A stretch of DNA of 64,000 nucleotides, from the NCBI RefSeq assembly GCF_030053425.1, contig NZ_JASGBI010000001.1, positions 814,001-878,000 on the forward strand, written 5' to 3'. This stretch comes from Lysobacter stagni. Lineage in GTDB: Bacteria > Pseudomonadota > Gammaproteobacteria > Xanthomonadales > Xanthomonadaceae. This document shows positions 17,981 to 27,311 of this stretch, piece after piece (position 1 is the first letter of the stretch; every line of letters starts with the position of its first letter). A program made the position numbers and the translations under genes. A model generated the notes under the pieces. That model saw only the letters and a list, made by a program, of their open reading frames with translations. It made no database searches and was not told where the DNA came from.

Positions 17981-19315
17981 ATGAACGCCACCGCGGAACT
18001 CGCGTCCCCCGAGCAGACCCTGGCGATCCTCCAGGATCCGGCCATCGCGCGGCTGCTGGAACAGGATCGAAAACTCGTCGCCCTCGGCCGCAAGGTCTGC
18101 GTGCTCAAGGCCATCGGCTGGCCGAGCGACATGGAGGATCGCTTCCTCGCGCAATGGCGCGCCGGGCAACCGGAGCTGCCCAGCCCGCAGACCACGCCGG
18201 TGGACCTGGGCACGACCATCGAAAGCCTGCGCGCGCTGATGCAGGAGATCGACCGGCGCCATCCCGTCGGACGCTGGCTCTACAAGACCGCCTGGAGCTA
18301 CTGCGTCGCCGCGCACATGCTGCAGGCCATCGGAACGCCGGAGTTCACGCGCTGCTCCGCCCTGCTCTACGGCCGGCCGGACTACCGCTATCGCAGCCAG
18401 GACGTCACCAACGTCGACAGCGCGCGCGAAGTGCTGACCATCACCGATGACCTGATCGACAGCCGCCGCCTGCCGGAGGTGCCGTCCGACATTCCCGCCG
18501 ACGAGTTCGCACAGCGGCTTCGCGAACGCATCGGCCCGTTCTTCAGCCACGACGACGTGAAGGTGGTGCTGGACCCGGAACTGTCGTCCAAGGCCACCGC
18601 CGGCAGCCGCCGCATCAGCCTGCGCGCCACGGCGATGTTCTCCGAACGCGACCTCAACCAGCTCGTCGAGCACGAAGCTTTCATCCACACCGCCACGCTG
18701 CTCAACGGCATGCATCAGCCGCACCTGCATTCGCTTGGCGTGGGCGCGCCGCGCACGACGCGCGTGCAGGAAGGCCTGGCGACCTTCTCCGAGATCGTCA
18801 CCGGCGCACTCGACATCGCGCGGTTGCGGCGCATCGCACTGCGCGTGGTGATGGTGAAGCAGGCGCTGGACGGAGCCGACTTCATCGAGGTGTTCAAGGG
18901 CTTTCTCGAAGCCGGGCAGAATGAGGTCGAAAGCTATCGCAGCGCCTCGCGTATCTTCCGCGGCGGCGATGTGCGAGGCAGCGTGTGCTTCACCAAGGAC
19001 GGCGCGTACCTGGAAGGCGTGATGATCGTGCACGTGTTCGTGCGCAAGGCGCTGCAGGAAGGGCGCGGGGAACTGTTGCCGATGCTGTTCGCCGGGCGCC
19101 TGACCACCGCCGACGTCATCGAACTCGCCCCGTTCCGCGAGAACGGCCTGATCGCGCCACCGATGTACGTACCGCCCTGGGCGCGCGACCCGCAGCGCGT
19201 GCTGGCGACCATGGCCTTCTCCACCGCCACCCAGCGCCTGCGCCTGGACCGCCTGGACCTGCAGCGCTTCGTCGAATTCGAGGACGAGGTGATCGAGGAA
19301 TCCGGCATCAACTGA
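17981..19315 (+). CDS. DUF1704 / QEGLA-motif metallopeptidase-like protein
   Basis: A 444-residue protein of the family annotated 'flavohemoglobin expression-modulating QEGLA motif protein' (DUF1704). The zinc motif HEAFIH (an HExxxH type) is at residues 231-236, and the name-giving QEGLA at 263-267 supplies a glutamate suited as third ligand. The same arrangement defines the eukaryotic microtubule tyrosine carboxypeptidase MATCAP, a DUF1704 member. By family analogy it may be a carboxypeptidase; no bacterial substrate is known to me. It has no signal peptide and is cytosolic. It sits in its own unit between the LacI regulator and the cupin gene, with no obvious sugar role. Confidence 0.85.
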   Translation: MNATAELASPEQTLAILQDPAIARLLEQDRKLVALGRKVCVLKAIGWPSDMEDRFLAQWRAGQPELPSPQTTPVDLGTTIESLRALMQEIDRRHPVGRWLYKTAWSYCVAAHMLQAIGTPEFTRCSALLYGRPDYRYRSQDVTNVDSAREVLTITDDLIDSRRLPEVPSDIPADEFAQRLRERIGPFFSHDDVKVVLDPELSSKATAGSRRISLRATAMFSERDLNQLVEHEAFIHTATLLNGMHQPHLHSLGVGAPRTTRVQEGLATFSEIVTGALDIARLRRIALRVVMVKQALDGADFIEVFKGFLEAGQNEVESYRSASRIFRGGDVRGSVCFTKDGAYLEGVMIVHVFVRKALQEGRGELLPMLFAGRLTTADVIELAPFRENGLIAPPMYVPPWARDPQRVLATMAFSTATQRLRLDRLDLQRFVEFEDEVIEESGIN

Positions 19316-19501
19316 CACAAAGGCCGGTCGCGACCGCGCCCCGCGTTAGCTTGCAGGCCCCGACCGGCCACCCGACCCGGCGGGGGACCCGTCACGTCGG
19401 GCCTTCTGGCGAGCGCCCGACGGCCACCCCCGACATGCCCCGCGACATGCCCTGAAGCCGGACGTTCCCGCTCGCCCGCAACGAGCAGGGAGGTTCCATC
19501 C

Positions 19502-19864
19502 ATGAAACACACCACGCTGATGGGAATCGCCGCATGCGCGGCGCTGCTACCCGTCCTCGCTCCGGCCCAGGACCTGGTCCAGAGCGCAGGCAAGAACGCG
19601 AAGGTCGTGCTGGACAACGCCGACGTGCGCGTCATCGAGTTGAACATGCCGGCCGGTGCGAGCACCGGCGTTCACGAGCACAAGACCGATCAGCTCGTCG
19701 TCTTCCTGACCGGTGGCAAGGCGAAGCAGACCGACTCCGCCGGCACGGTGAAGGAAATGGAACGCAAGCCCGGCGAGGTCGCATGGAGCGGGCCGGTCAC
19801 GCACGACACGGTGAACGAGAGCGGCAAGCCCATCCGCACGCTCGTGATAGAGCTGAAGAAATAG
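19502..19864 (+). CDS. Small exported cupin-domain protein
   Basis: A 120-residue secreted protein with signal peptide MKHTTLMGIAACAALLPVLAPAQ and a single cupin barrel. Cupin motif 1 is visible in MPAGASTGVHEHKTDQLVVFLTGG and motif 2 in KPGEVAWSGPVTHDTVNESG. Metal ligands are probably the two histidines of HEH and the one in THDT. Such small cupins bind metal and may have isomerase or dioxygenase activity, but nothing here fixes the ligand. A strong hairpin follows the stop. The 186-base stretch upstream, after the QEGLA gene, shows nothing I can name. Confidence 0.78.
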   Translation: MKHTTLMGIAACAALLPVLAPAQDLVQSAGKNAKVVLDNADVRVIELNMPAGASTGVHEHKTDQLVVFLTGGKAKQTDSAGTVKEMERKPGEVAWSGPVTHDTVNESGKPIRTLVIELKK

Positions 19865-19873
19865 GTTTGACAC

Positions 19874-19904
19874 CGCAGCCCGGGCGAGCGTTCGCCCGGC
19901 TGCG
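19874..19904 (+). terminator. Hairpin between convergent cupin and unknown genes
   Basis: CGCAGCCCGGGCGA pairs with TCGCCCGGCTGCG with one bulged base and a 4-base loop. It lies 10 bases after the cupin stop and just before the stop of the convergent gene, so it may serve both. Confidence 0.6.
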
Positions 19905-19913
19905 TTGCCGAGG

Positions 19914-20378
19914 TCAGACCGCTTGCACCGCTTCGCCGCCCCGCATTGCCACCAGGAACGCGCGAGCTACGGCACCGCCTTCCGGCGTGGCCCATACACG
20001 AAGCCCGATCGCGTTGGCCATCGTTTGCATGAGCTCCAGTACGAACTCGAATGCGCGTTCGTCGCCGATGTCGCGCGGGTCCAGGTCGACTTCAATGTCG
20101 CCTTCGAAGAAGTGCCAGTTCGCCGTCATGCCACCCCCATCGATGGTGGCCATGACACCGACGGTCGCGCGCTGCGCGAGCGCGCACGCAGCGGTTTCCG
20201 GCAGCGGTATCCGCACGCCATCCTTCGTCGCCCGTAGTTCGAACGAGCTCGCACGCAGTGCGGTCCATAGCGCCTCCCAATGCCTCGCGTGCCCGGAACC
20301 CGGCACGATCAAGTCGATCAGCGCACCGTCCGGCGCGAAGTGGGCGCGCGAGTTGTCCCAGGTCGCAGGTTGGCTCAT
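19914..20378 (-). CDS. Conserved-looking small cytosolic protein, function unknown
   Basis: A 154-residue protein I do not recognise. It has no signal peptide or membrane segment. The start MSQPATWDNSRAHFAPDG was chosen over the upstream ATG because the preceding segment is low in family-like features. Visible elements are an alternating strand pattern around ATIDGGGMTANWHFFEGDIEVDLDP and a helical acidic stretch DERAFEFVLELMQTMANAIG. This looks like a single compact alpha/beta domain. It could be an immunity-like or uncharacterised DUF protein; the sequence gives no decisive clue. It lies between a cupin gene (convergent) and eda. Confidence 0.6.
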   Translation of the reverse strand: MSQPATWDNSRAHFAPDGALIDLIVPGSGHARHWEALWTALRASSFELRATKDGVRIPLPETAACALAQRATVGVMATIDGGGMTANWHFFEGDIEVDLDPRDIGDERAFEFVLELMQTMANAIGLRVWATPEGGAVARAFLVAMRGGEAVQAV

Positions 20379-20438
20379 CCGTCGCAGATTAGCCGATGGC
20401 CAACGCCCGAGCCCGGGCAAGCCCGGGCGGGTGGCGCC

Positions 20439-21065
20439 TCAAGCGCGCAGCAGCGTCGCCGCGCGTGCCAGCGCTTCGATGGCGCCCCACTCTTCCGCCG
20501 CGACCAGGCGCGAGGGCGTGATCCACGAACCGCCCACGCAGGCGACATTCGGCGTGGCTAGGTAATCGCGGGCGTTGTGCGCGCCGATGCCGCCGGTCGC
20601 GCAGAAGCGGATCTCCGGCAGCGGGCCGTGCAGCGAACGCAGGGCCGGGGCGCCACCGGCGGCTTCGGCGGGGAAGAACTTCTGGAAGATGAAGCCGTGC
20701 TCGGACAACGTCATCGCCTCGCTCGCGGTGGCAGCGCCCGGCAGCCACGGCAGCGGCTGGTCCTTGGCGGCTGCGATCAGGTCCGGCGTCGAACCCGGCG
20801 ACACGGCGAAGCGCGCGCCTGCCTGGCGTGCGTCGACCAGGTCCTGCGGCTTGCGCACGGTGCCCACGCCGACGATCGCACCGTCGACCTCGTTGGCGAT
20901 CGCACGTACCGCATCCAGCGCAGCACGCGTACGCAGCGTGATCTCGATGGCGGGAATGCCGCCGGCGACCAGCGCGCGCGCGAGCGACACGGCGTGCCTT
21001 GCGTCTTCGATCACCACCACCGGCATCACCGGCGCGACGTGCAGTACGGATTCCAGCAGGCCCAC
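20439..21065 (-). CDS. eda: KDPG aldolase (2-keto-3-deoxy-6-phosphogluconate aldolase)
   Basis: A 208-residue class I aldolase that splits KDPG to pyruvate and glyceraldehyde-3-phosphate, the last ED step. The catalytic glutamate is Glu41 in AIEITLRT, and the Schiff-base lysine is Lys129 in [20 protein letters not shown] and [26 protein letters not shown] complete the family signature. It is the last gene of the minus-strand zwf-pgl-edd-eda set. A short hairpin lies in the 85-base gap after edd, which may tune its level. A self-complementary GCCCGGGC pair at 20411-20428 follows the stop. Confidence 0.95.
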   Translation of the reverse strand: MGLLESVLHVAPVMPVVVIEDARHAVSLARALVAGGIPAIEITLRTRAALDAVRAIANEVDGAIVGVGTVRKPQDLVDARQAGARFAVSPGSTPDLIAAAKDQPLPWLPGAATASEAMTLSEHGFIFQKFFPAEAAGGAPALRSLHGPLPEIRFCATGGIGAHNARDYLATPNVACVGGSWITPSRLVAAEEWGAIEALARAATLLRA

Positions 21066-21117
21066 TTTCGTTTCTCCAGTTGTTGACGCATGGATCGCGT
21101 CGAATGAGTTTCAGGCT

Positions 21118-21143
21118 CCCTCCCCTGCTTCTGCAGGGGAGGG
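21118..21143 (-). repeat. Intercistronic hairpin between edd and eda
   Basis: An 11-bp stem (CCTCCCCTGC-type arm against GCAGGGGAGG, loop TTCT) lies between the edd stop and the eda start. The same CCCTCCCCTGC/GCAGGGGAGGG arms recur at 27403-27426 in the nag operon. Confidence 0.65.
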
Positions 21144-21150
21144 GCAAGAA

Positions 21151-22986
21151 TCAGGAACCCGGGTTGAAGATCCCGCCACCCAGGTCCGCCGGTGCGGCCG
21201 CATTGCGGAACACCGAGAACAGCTCGCGGCCCATGCCGAAGTGCGAAGCCGTCAGGTCCGTGGTCGCGTTCTCGCGCGATTCCCATTCGTCCTTGGGCAC
21301 GTGCACCTGCAAGGTGCCGCCGACCGCATCGACGCGCACGATGTCGCCATCGCGCAGCTTCGCCAGCGGACCGCCCACCGCGGCCTCGGGGCTGACGTGG
21401 ATCGCCGCGGGCACCTGGCCCGACGCGCCCGACATGCGCCCATCGGTGACCAGCGCGACGCGGTGCCCACGCTTCTGCAGCACGCTCAGCGTCGGCGTGA
21501 GCTGGTGCAGTTCGGGCATGCCGTTGGCCTGCGGACCCTGGAAGCGCACGACCACGACGACGTCGCGGTCGAGTTCGCCGCGATCGAACGCCGCCTTCAC
21601 CTGCGACTGCTCGGAGAACACGCGTGCCGGCGCTTCGACGACCCACCGGTCCTCCGGGACCGCGGAAACCTTGATCGCCGCCGTGCCCAGCGGGCCGTGC
21701 AGCACGCGCAGTCCGCCATCGGCGCGAAACGGCTCGGCCACCGGGCGCAGGACCGTGGGATCGCCACTGCGCTCGGTGGCCGGGACGTAATCGACCTGCT
21801 GTTCCGGCGCCAGCCGCGCTTCGACGCGGTAGCGCGCCAGGCCCGGTCCGGCGATGGTTTCGACGTCGCCGTGCAGCAGGCCGGCGTCGAGCAGTTCGCC
21901 GATCAGGAAGGCGATGCCGCCCGCGGCGTGGAAATGGTTCACGTCGGCGCTGCCGTTGGGATACACGCGCGCCAGCAGCGGCACCACCGAGGACAGCGCG
22001 TCGAAGTCTTCCAGGCGCAGCTCGATGCCGGCAGCGGCTGCGATGGCGATGAGGTGCAGCAGGTGGTTGGTCGAGCCACCGGTGGCGTGCAGGCCGATCA
22101 CGCCGTTGACGATCGCGCGCTCGTCGATGATCCGGCCCACCGGCCGGTAGTCGTCGCCCAGCGCGGTGATCTGCGCTGCGCGGCGTGCGGCCTGCGCGGT
22201 CAGCGCATCGCGCAGCGGGTTGTCCGGATTGATGAAGCTCGCACCCGGCAGGTGCAGGCCCATCATCTCCATCAGCATCTGGTTTGAGTTGGCCGTCCCA
22301 TAGAACGTGCAGGTGCCGGGGCCGTGGTAGCTCTGTGCCTCGGCTTCCAGCAGTTCCTCACGCGTGGCCTCGCCGACGGCGTAGCGCTGGCGCACGCGTG
22401 ATTTCTCATCGTTGGGCAGGCCGGAGGTCATCGGACCGGCCGGTACGAAGATCGCCGGCAGGTGGCCGAAGCTCAGCGCGCCGATCAGCAGCCCCGGCAC
22501 GATCTTGTCGCACACGCCCAGGTAGAGCGCGGCGTCGAACATGTCGTGCGACAGCGACACCGCCGTCGACAGCGCGATCACCTCGCGCGAGAACAGCGAC
22601 AGCTCCATGCCGGCACGGCCCTGGGTGACGCCATCGCACATCGCCGGCACGCCGCCGGCAACCTGCGCGGTGGCGCCCACACTGCGCGCGGCGTTCTTGA
22701 TCAGGAACGGGAAGCGCTCGAGCGGCTGATGCGCCGAGAGCATGTCGTTGTACGCGTTGACGATGGCGAGGTTCGGCGAAACGCCACCGCGCAACGCGGC
22801 CTTGTCGGTGCCGCAGGCGGCGAAGCCGTGGGCGAGGTTGCCGCACGACAGCGTGGCGCGATGCGGGCCGCGGCCGCAGGCGGCGTCGACGCGCGCGAGG
22901 TACGCGGCACGACGGTCGGCACTGCGCTTGCGAATGCGTTCGGTGACGTCGGCGACGACGGGATGCAGGGCGGGATAGGTATCCAC
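21151..22986 (-). CDS. edd: Phosphogluconate dehydratase
   Basis: A 611-residue IlvD/Edd-family iron-sulfur dehydratase converting 6-phosphogluconate to KDPG. The length is typical for Edd. Signature segments are [33 protein letters not shown], a cysteine-containing [37 protein letters not shown], and [17 protein letters not shown] (another cluster cysteine). The C-terminal [19 protein letters not shown] is also diagnostic. Translation stops 85 bases before eda. Its start is 7 bases beyond the pgl stop, so zwf, pgl and edd are tightly coupled. Confidence 0.96.
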   Translation of the reverse strand: MDTYPALHPVVADVTERIRKRSADRRAAYLARVDAACGRGPHRATLSCGNLAHGFAACGTDKAALRGGVSPNLAIVNAYNDMLSAHQPLERFPFLIKNAARSVGATAQVAGGVPAMCDGVTQGRAGMELSLFSREVIALSTAVSLSHDMFDAALYLGVCDKIVPGLLIGALSFGHLPAIFVPAGPMTSGLPNDEKSRVRQRYAVGEATREELLEAEAQSYHGPGTCTFYGTANSNQMLMEMMGLHLPGASFINPDNPLRDALTAQAARRAAQITALGDDYRPVGRIIDERAIVNGVIGLHATGGSTNHLLHLIAIAAAAGIELRLEDFDALSSVVPLLARVYPNGSADVNHFHAAGGIAFLIGELLDAGLLHGDVETIAGPGLARYRVEARLAPEQQVDYVPATERSGDPTVLRPVAEPFRADGGLRVLHGPLGTAAIKVSAVPEDRWVVEAPARVFSEQSQVKAAFDRGELDRDVVVVVRFQGPQANGMPELHQLTPTLSVLQKRGHRVALVTDGRMSGASGQVPAAIHVSPEAAVGGPLAKLRDGDIVRVDAVGGTLQVHVPKDEWESRENATTDLTASHFGMGRELFSVFRNAAAPADLGGGIFNPGS

Positions 22987-22992
22987 GGGGAC

Positions 22993-23763
22993 TTACGGAC
23001 TCCAGTACAGCATCGGCACGACCGGCGAACCGGCCAGCACGGAACGGATCGGCAGCGTCGAGCGCGGGTCGCGCGCGGCGGCATCGAGCACTTCGCGTTT
23101 CTTCGCACCTTCGATGTGCAGGTACAGCGACGGTGCGGTGAAGATCGCGCTCAGCGTCAGCGTCATGCGCGGTTCCGGCGCGGACGTGGAGCGGATCGCG
23201 AGCACGGGCGCGCGGCCGCTCGGTTGCAGGCCGATGTCGCGGCGCTGCAGGTCCGGGAACAGGGAAGCGACGTGTCCGTCCTCGCCCATCCCCAGCACCA
23301 CCACGTCCAGCGGCAGCGCTTCGTTCGCCACCTGCGTGAGCACGGGCAGCAGTGCGGCCTCGGGCGTCGGCGCGGGACGCCGCAGCGGCAGCAGCTGCGC
23401 CTGCGCGGCCGCGCCCTGAAACAACGTCTCGCGCAACAGGCGTTCGTTCGAGCGCGGATGGTCCGGCGCGACCCAGCGGTCGTCCACGGGCACCACGGTG
23501 ACGTGCGCCCAATCGAGCGTCTGCTTCGACAGGTCGACCAGGAACGCGCGCGGCGTGGTGCCTCCGGACACCGCCAGGCGCGCAGCTCCGCGACGCGCGA
23601 TCGCGCCACGCAGGTCGGCGGCAACGGCCTTTGCCAGTGCGACGGCGAGCTGCTCCTTGTCGTCGAACAGGTGTTCGCGCGTGGGCAACGGATCGGGTGT
23701 CAGCACGGTCAGTCGCTCCGCGACGGCCTGGTTGAAAGATGCACGCTTAGACAGCGTCCTCAT
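22993..23763 (-). CDS. pgl: 6-phosphogluconolactonase
   Basis: A 256-residue lactonase of the DevB/SOL type hydrolysing 6-phosphogluconolactone. Family motifs are LAVSGGTTPRAFLVDL (phosphate loop), VTVVPVDDRWVAPDHPRSN and DVVVLGMGEDGHVASLFP. I chose the ATG at 23763 because a GGAAGGA site sits about 9 bases before it. The start overlaps the zwf stop by 17 bases, so the pair is probably translationally coupled. It feeds Edd directly. Confidence 0.93.
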   Translation of the reverse strand: MRTLSKRASFNQAVAERLTVLTPDPLPTREHLFDDKEQLAVALAKAVAADLRGAIARRGAARLAVSGGTTPRAFLVDLSKQTLDWAHVTVVPVDDRWVAPDHPRSNERLLRETLFQGAAAQAQLLPLRRPAPTPEAALLPVLTQVANEALPLDVVVLGMGEDGHVASLFPDLQRRDIGLQPSGRAPVLAIRSTSAPEPRMTLTLSAIFTAPSLYLHIEGAKKREVLDAAARDPRSTLPIRSVLAGSPVVPMLYWSP

Positions 23764-25216
23764 GCCACGTCCTTCCATCGCGTTCGATCAGGGCCACGGC
23801 CGCGCTGGGTCCCCAGCTGCCCGCGGTGTAGGGTTTGGGCGCTTCGTTGCTGGACTGCCACGCAGCCAGGATCGGATCGATCCACGCCCATGCGGCCTCC
23901 ACTTCATCGCGGCGCATGAAGAGCATCGGGTTGCCGCGGACGACATCCATCAGCAGGCGTTCGTACGCCTCGGGCTGACGGCCGCCGAAGGTCTCGGCGA
24001 AGCTCAGGTCCATCGGCACGCGGCGCAGGCGCAGTCCGCCAGGGCCGGGAATCTTGTTGACGATCCACAGCTTCACGCCCTCGTCGGGCTGCAGGCGGAT
24101 CACCAGCTGGTTCTGCGCGACGGGTTCGTCGCCGAAGATCGAATGCGGCACCTTGCGGAAGGTCAGCACGATTTCCGACATGCGCTCGGACAGGCGCTTG
24201 CCGGTGCGCAGGTAGAACGGCACGCCGGCCCAGCGCCAGTTGGCGACTTCGGCCTTGAGCGCGACGAAGGTTTCGGTGCGCGAGTCCTTGCTGCCGAGTT
24301 CCTCCAGATAGCCCGGCACCGGGCGGCCTTCGACGGCGCCGGCGCGGTATTGGCCACGCACGGTGAGGTGCGAGGTCGAGCCGTTCTCGATGGGCTTGAG
24401 CGAACGCAGCACCTTGAGCTTCTCGTCGCGGATGGCGTCGGCGGCCAGCGACGGCGGCGGCTCCATCGCGACCAGGCACAGCAGCTGCAACATGTGGTTC
24501 TGCACCATGTCGCGCAGGGCACCGGACTTGTCGTAGTAGCTGGCGCGACGCTCCAGGCCAACGGTCTCGGCCACGGTGATCTGCACATGGTCGATGTGCT
24601 CGGCGCGCCACAGCGGTTCGAACAACGCATTACCGAAGCGCAGCGCGGTGAGGTTCTGCACCGTCTCCTTGCCGAGGTAATGATCGATCCGGTAGATCTG
24701 CGATTCGGCGAACACCTGGCCGAGCGCGTCGTTGATCGTGTCCGCGCTGGCGCGGTCGTGGCCGATGGGCTTTTCCACCACCACGCGCGTGTTCGCGCCG
24801 GTGAGACCGTGCGCCTGCAGGCGCGCACCGACGCTGCCGAACAGGTCCGGGCCGACCGCCAGGTAGAACACGCGGACGCGCGATTCATCGGACAGTTCGC
24901 CGGCCAGTTCCGCCCAGCCGGTGTCGGCGGACAGGTCGATGCGGCGATACGACAGCAGCTGCAGGAACGGCTCCAGCGCCGCGGGTGCGCGCATGTCGAA
25001 GGCGAGGTTCTTCTGCAGCGCCTCACGGACGCGTTCGCGGTAGGCCTCGTCGGTCTGCGTATCGCGGGCCAGGCCGAAGATGCGCGTGCCGGCCACGATC
25101 TGGCCGTCGACATAGCGGTGGAACAGGGCCGGCAGCAGCTTGCGCAGGGCCAGGTCGCCCGTACCGCCGAAGATGATCAGATCGAAGGGCGCCATCGGCG
25201 CGACAAGGGGACTCAC
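23747..25216 (-). CDS. zwf: Glucose-6-phosphate 1-dehydrogenase
   Basis: A 489-residue enzyme oxidising glucose-6-phosphate to the lactone with NADP(+). The coenzyme loop IIFGGTGDLALRKLLP is at the N-terminus, and the active-site motif RIDHYLGKETVQN with its catalytic histidine follows near residue 190. The best start is GTG at 25216: a GGAG site lies upstream and the length matches the family. ATG at 25195 has no ribosome-binding site and the frame back to 25369 runs through the promoter. A phased array of TGGTAT repeats lies 31-72 bases upstream, pointing to control by the divergent GntR protein. Confidence 0.95.
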   Translation of the reverse strand: MSPLVAPMAPFDLIIFGGTGDLALRKLLPALFHRYVDGQIVAGTRIFGLARDTQTDEAYRERVREALQKNLAFDMRAPAALEPFLQLLSYRRIDLSADTGWAELAGELSDESRVRVFYLAVGPDLFGSVGARLQAHGLTGANTRVVVEKPIGHDRASADTINDALGQVFAESQIYRIDHYLGKETVQNLTALRFGNALFEPLWRAEHIDHVQITVAETVGLERRASYYDKSGALRDMVQNHMLQLLCLVAMEPPPSLAADAIRDEKLKVLRSLKPIENGSTSHLTVRGQYRAGAVEGRPVPGYLEELGSKDSRTETFVALKAEVANWRWAGVPFYLRTGKRLSERMSEIVLTFRKVPHSIFGDEPVAQNQLVIRLQPDEGVKLWIVNKIPGPGGLRLRRVPMDLSFAETFGGRQPEAYERLLMDVVRGNPMLFMRRDEVEAAWAWIDPILAAWQSSNEAPKPYTAGSWGPSAAVALIERDGRTWHEDAV

Positions 25217-25246
25217 GGGACGCTCCGGAGGGACTGCCGTTGAAAG

Positions 25247-25288
25247 TAGACCAGAACCATACCACTGACGATACCAGTCAAATACCAG
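25247..25288 (-). promoter_or_regulatory. Four phased TGGTAT-type direct repeats in the zwf promoter
   Basis: On the minus strand the repeats read CTGGTAT, ACTGGTAT, GTGGTAT and CTGGTCTA, with spacings of 11, 12 and 11 bases, about one helical turn each. A TTGACT box overlaps the second repeat. The half-site resembles the TGGT-half of operators bound by NagR/DasR-type GntR proteins, but here the copies are direct rather than inverted. They are the probable binding array of the divergent GntR regulator. Confidence 0.7.
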
Positions 25289-25476
25289 AGGTGCAATGCG
25301 GCCTTGGTGGGAATCCGGACGGTGCCCGAAGTGGCCACCAGAACAGGCGATGCCTTTAATTTCAGGCACTTGCTGTTATGGTCGCGCGAAGAGCGCCCTG
25401 CGCAGAGCGGGAGATCACCCGGGCCAGGTGCACTGGGCGACCCGATGTGCGCCGCCGTAGAGGCTTCCTTGCCCCG

Positions 25477-25495
25477 ACTGGTATCTCACTGGTAT
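25477..25495 (+). promoter_or_regulatory. Two ACTGGTAT direct repeats just upstream of gntR
   Basis: ACTGGTAT occurs twice with an 11-base period (25477-25484 and 25488-25495), ending 9 bases before the gntR start codon. It is the same element as on the zwf side, in the opposite orientation, and suggests autoregulation of the gntR-nag operon. The remaining roughly 190 bases between the two arrays show nothing further. Confidence 0.7.
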
Positions 25496-25504
25496 CGTGA
25501 GCCC

Positions 25505-26248
25505 ATGCAGGACTATCTGGTCAACGAGTTCGAGCGCCAGGCCGAAGCGCGACGCGCCCCGGCCTACCAGCATCTGCGCCGGACGCTGCAGCACGCCATC
25601 GAGAACGGCGAGCTCACGCCCGGCCAGGCCCTGCCGAGCGAGCGCGAGCTGACCAAGCTGCTGGACCTGTCGCGCGTGACCGTGCGCAAGGCCATTTCCG
25701 GCCTCGTCGCCGACGGCCTGCTGGTGCAGCGCCAGGGTTCGGGCACGTTCGTGGCCGAGCGCATCGTCAAGTCGTTCTCCAAGCTCACCAGCTTCACCGA
25801 CGACCTGCGCGCGCGCGGCCTGGATCCGAAGTCGCGCTTCATCGAGCGCGGCATCGGCGAGGTGACGCCCGACGAGGCGATGGCGCTGAACCTCTCGCCC
25901 GGCGCGCAGGTGGTGCGTTACTACCGTCTGCGCATCGCCGACGACATGGCGCTGGCGCTGGAACGCACCGTGGTGCCGCAGACCGTGCTGGCCGATCCGT
26001 CGCTGGTGGAGAACTCGCTGTACGAGACCTTCCAGAAGATGGGCCTGCGTCCGACGCGCGCCCTGCAACGTCTGCGCGCGATCGCCTTCGACGCCGAACA
26101 GGCACGCCTGATGAATCTGCCCGAGGGCAGTCCCGGCCTTTTCATCGAGCGCCGCACCTTCCTCGACGACGGTCGCGTCGTCGAATACACCCGATCCTTC
26201 TACCGCGGCGACGCCTACGACTTCGTCGCCGAACTGCAGAGCGAGTGA
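25505..26248 (+). CDS. GntR-family (HutC/NagR-like) transcriptional regulator
   Basis: A 247-residue regulator. The winged helix-turn-helix is at residues about 20-85 (PAYQHLRRTLQHAIENGELTPG, then LPSERELTKLLDLSRVTVRKAI, then VQRQGSGTFVAER). A UTRA-type effector domain follows (from SKLTSFTDDLRARGL, with RYYRLRIADDMALALERTVVP). This is the architecture of GlcNAc-6-phosphate-sensing NagR/DasR proteins. ATG at 25505 is the only start that leaves the promoter repeats outside the gene. It heads the operon with the SIS deaminase (4 bases downstream) and nagA, and diverges from zwf. Confidence 0.9.
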   Translation: MQDYLVNEFERQAEARRAPAYQHLRRTLQHAIENGELTPGQALPSERELTKLLDLSRVTVRKAISGLVADGLLVQRQGSGTFVAERIVKSFSKLTSFTDDLRARGLDPKSRFIERGIGEVTPDEAMALNLSPGAQVVRYYRLRIADDMALALERTVVPQTVLADPSLVENSLYETFQKMGLRPTRALQRLRAIAFDAEQARLMNLPEGSPGLFIERRTFLDDGRVVEYTRSFYRGDAYDFVAELQSE

Positions 26249-26252
26249 TCCC

Positions 26253-27299
26253 TTGAGCGAGCCCCTGATTCCCACCGCCACCCGCATGCACGCGGAGGCG
26301 CAGGAAGCCGCCGACGCCGTGGCGCGCCAGTTCGCCGCCAATGCGCCGGCCATCGATGCACTCGTGCGGCGCCTGAAGCAGGCGCCGCCGCCGTTCATCG
26401 TGACCTGCGCGCGCGGCAGTTCCGACCACGCCGCCACGTACGGCAAGTACCTGTTCGAGACCACACTCGGGCTGGTGACGGCCTCGGCCTCGCCATCGGT
26501 GGGCTCGGTCTATGCGGTGCGCCCGCATCTGAACGGCGCGCTGTTCGTGGCGATCTCGCAGTCGGGCAAGAGCCCGGACCTGGTGCGCAACGCGGAGATC
26601 GCCAAGGCCGCCGGCGCCATCGTGGTGGCGCTGGTCAACGTCGAGGATTCGCCGCTGGCCGCACTGGCCGACACGGTGATCCCGCTGCGCGCCGGCCCCG
26701 AGACGAGCGTCGCGGCGACCAAGAGCTACCTGTGCTCGCTGGCCGCACTGCTGCAGTTCACCGCACGCTGGAGCGGCGACGCGAAGCTGCTGGCTGCCGT
26801 CGATGCCCTGCCCGACGCGCTGCGCGCGGCGTGGGCGCAGGACTGGTCGCCGCTGGTCGCAGGACTTGTCGACGCCCGCAATCTGTTCGTGGTCGGCCGT
26901 GGCCTCGGCCTCGGTGCGGCGCAGGAAGCGGCGCTGAAGTTCAAGGAAACCTGCGGCCTGCATGCCGAGGCGTTCTCGTCGGCCGAGGTGAAGCACGGCC
27001 CGATGGCGATCGTCGGCCCTGGCTTCCCGGTACTGGCCTTCGCGCAGGACGACGACACGGGCAGCGGCACGGCCGCGGTGGCCGAGGAATTCCGCGCGCG
27101 CGGCGCGCCGGTGTGGCTGACCTGGCCGGGCGCTACCGCGCGCGATGGCGTGCTGCCGATGCCGACGTCGTTGCATCCGGCGATGACGCCGCTGCTGGCC
27201 GTGCAGAGTTTCTACAAGGCGGTGAACGCGCTGGCGGTCGCACGTGGACACAATCCGGACGTGCCGCCGCATCTCAACAAGGTCACCGAGACGGTTTGA
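26253..27299 (+). CDS. SIS-domain glucosamine-6-phosphate deaminase (NagB-II type)
   Basis: A 348-residue protein with two SIS phosphosugar-binding domains, like the isomerase half of GlmS. Motifs are TCARGSSDHAATYGKYLFE, AISQSGKSPDLVRNAEIA, GPETSVAATKSYLCS and SSAEVKHGPMAIVGPG. In GlcNAc loci this family replaces classical NagB and converts glucosamine-6-phosphate to fructose-6-phosphate plus ammonia. The start appears to be TTG, 4 bases after the gntR stop; ATG at 26286 would cut the conserved N-terminal stretch. It is cotranscribed with gntR and nagA. Confidence 0.88.
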   Translation: MSEPLIPTATRMHAEAQEAADAVARQFAANAPAIDALVRRLKQAPPPFIVTCARGSSDHAATYGKYLFETTLGLVTASASPSVGSVYAVRPHLNGALFVAISQSGKSPDLVRNAEIAKAAGAIVVALVNVEDSPLAALADTVIPLRAGPETSVAATKSYLCSLAALLQFTARWSGDAKLLAAVDALPDALRAAWAQDWSPLVAGLVDARNLFVVGRGLGLGAAQEAALKFKETCGLHAEAFSSAEVKHGPMAIVGPGFPVLAFAQDDDTGSGTAAVAEEFRARGAPVWLTWPGATARDGVLPMPTSLHPAMTPLLAVQSFYKAVNALAVARGHNPDVPPHLNKVTETV

Positions 27300-27311
27300 A
27301 TGCTTTTATCC

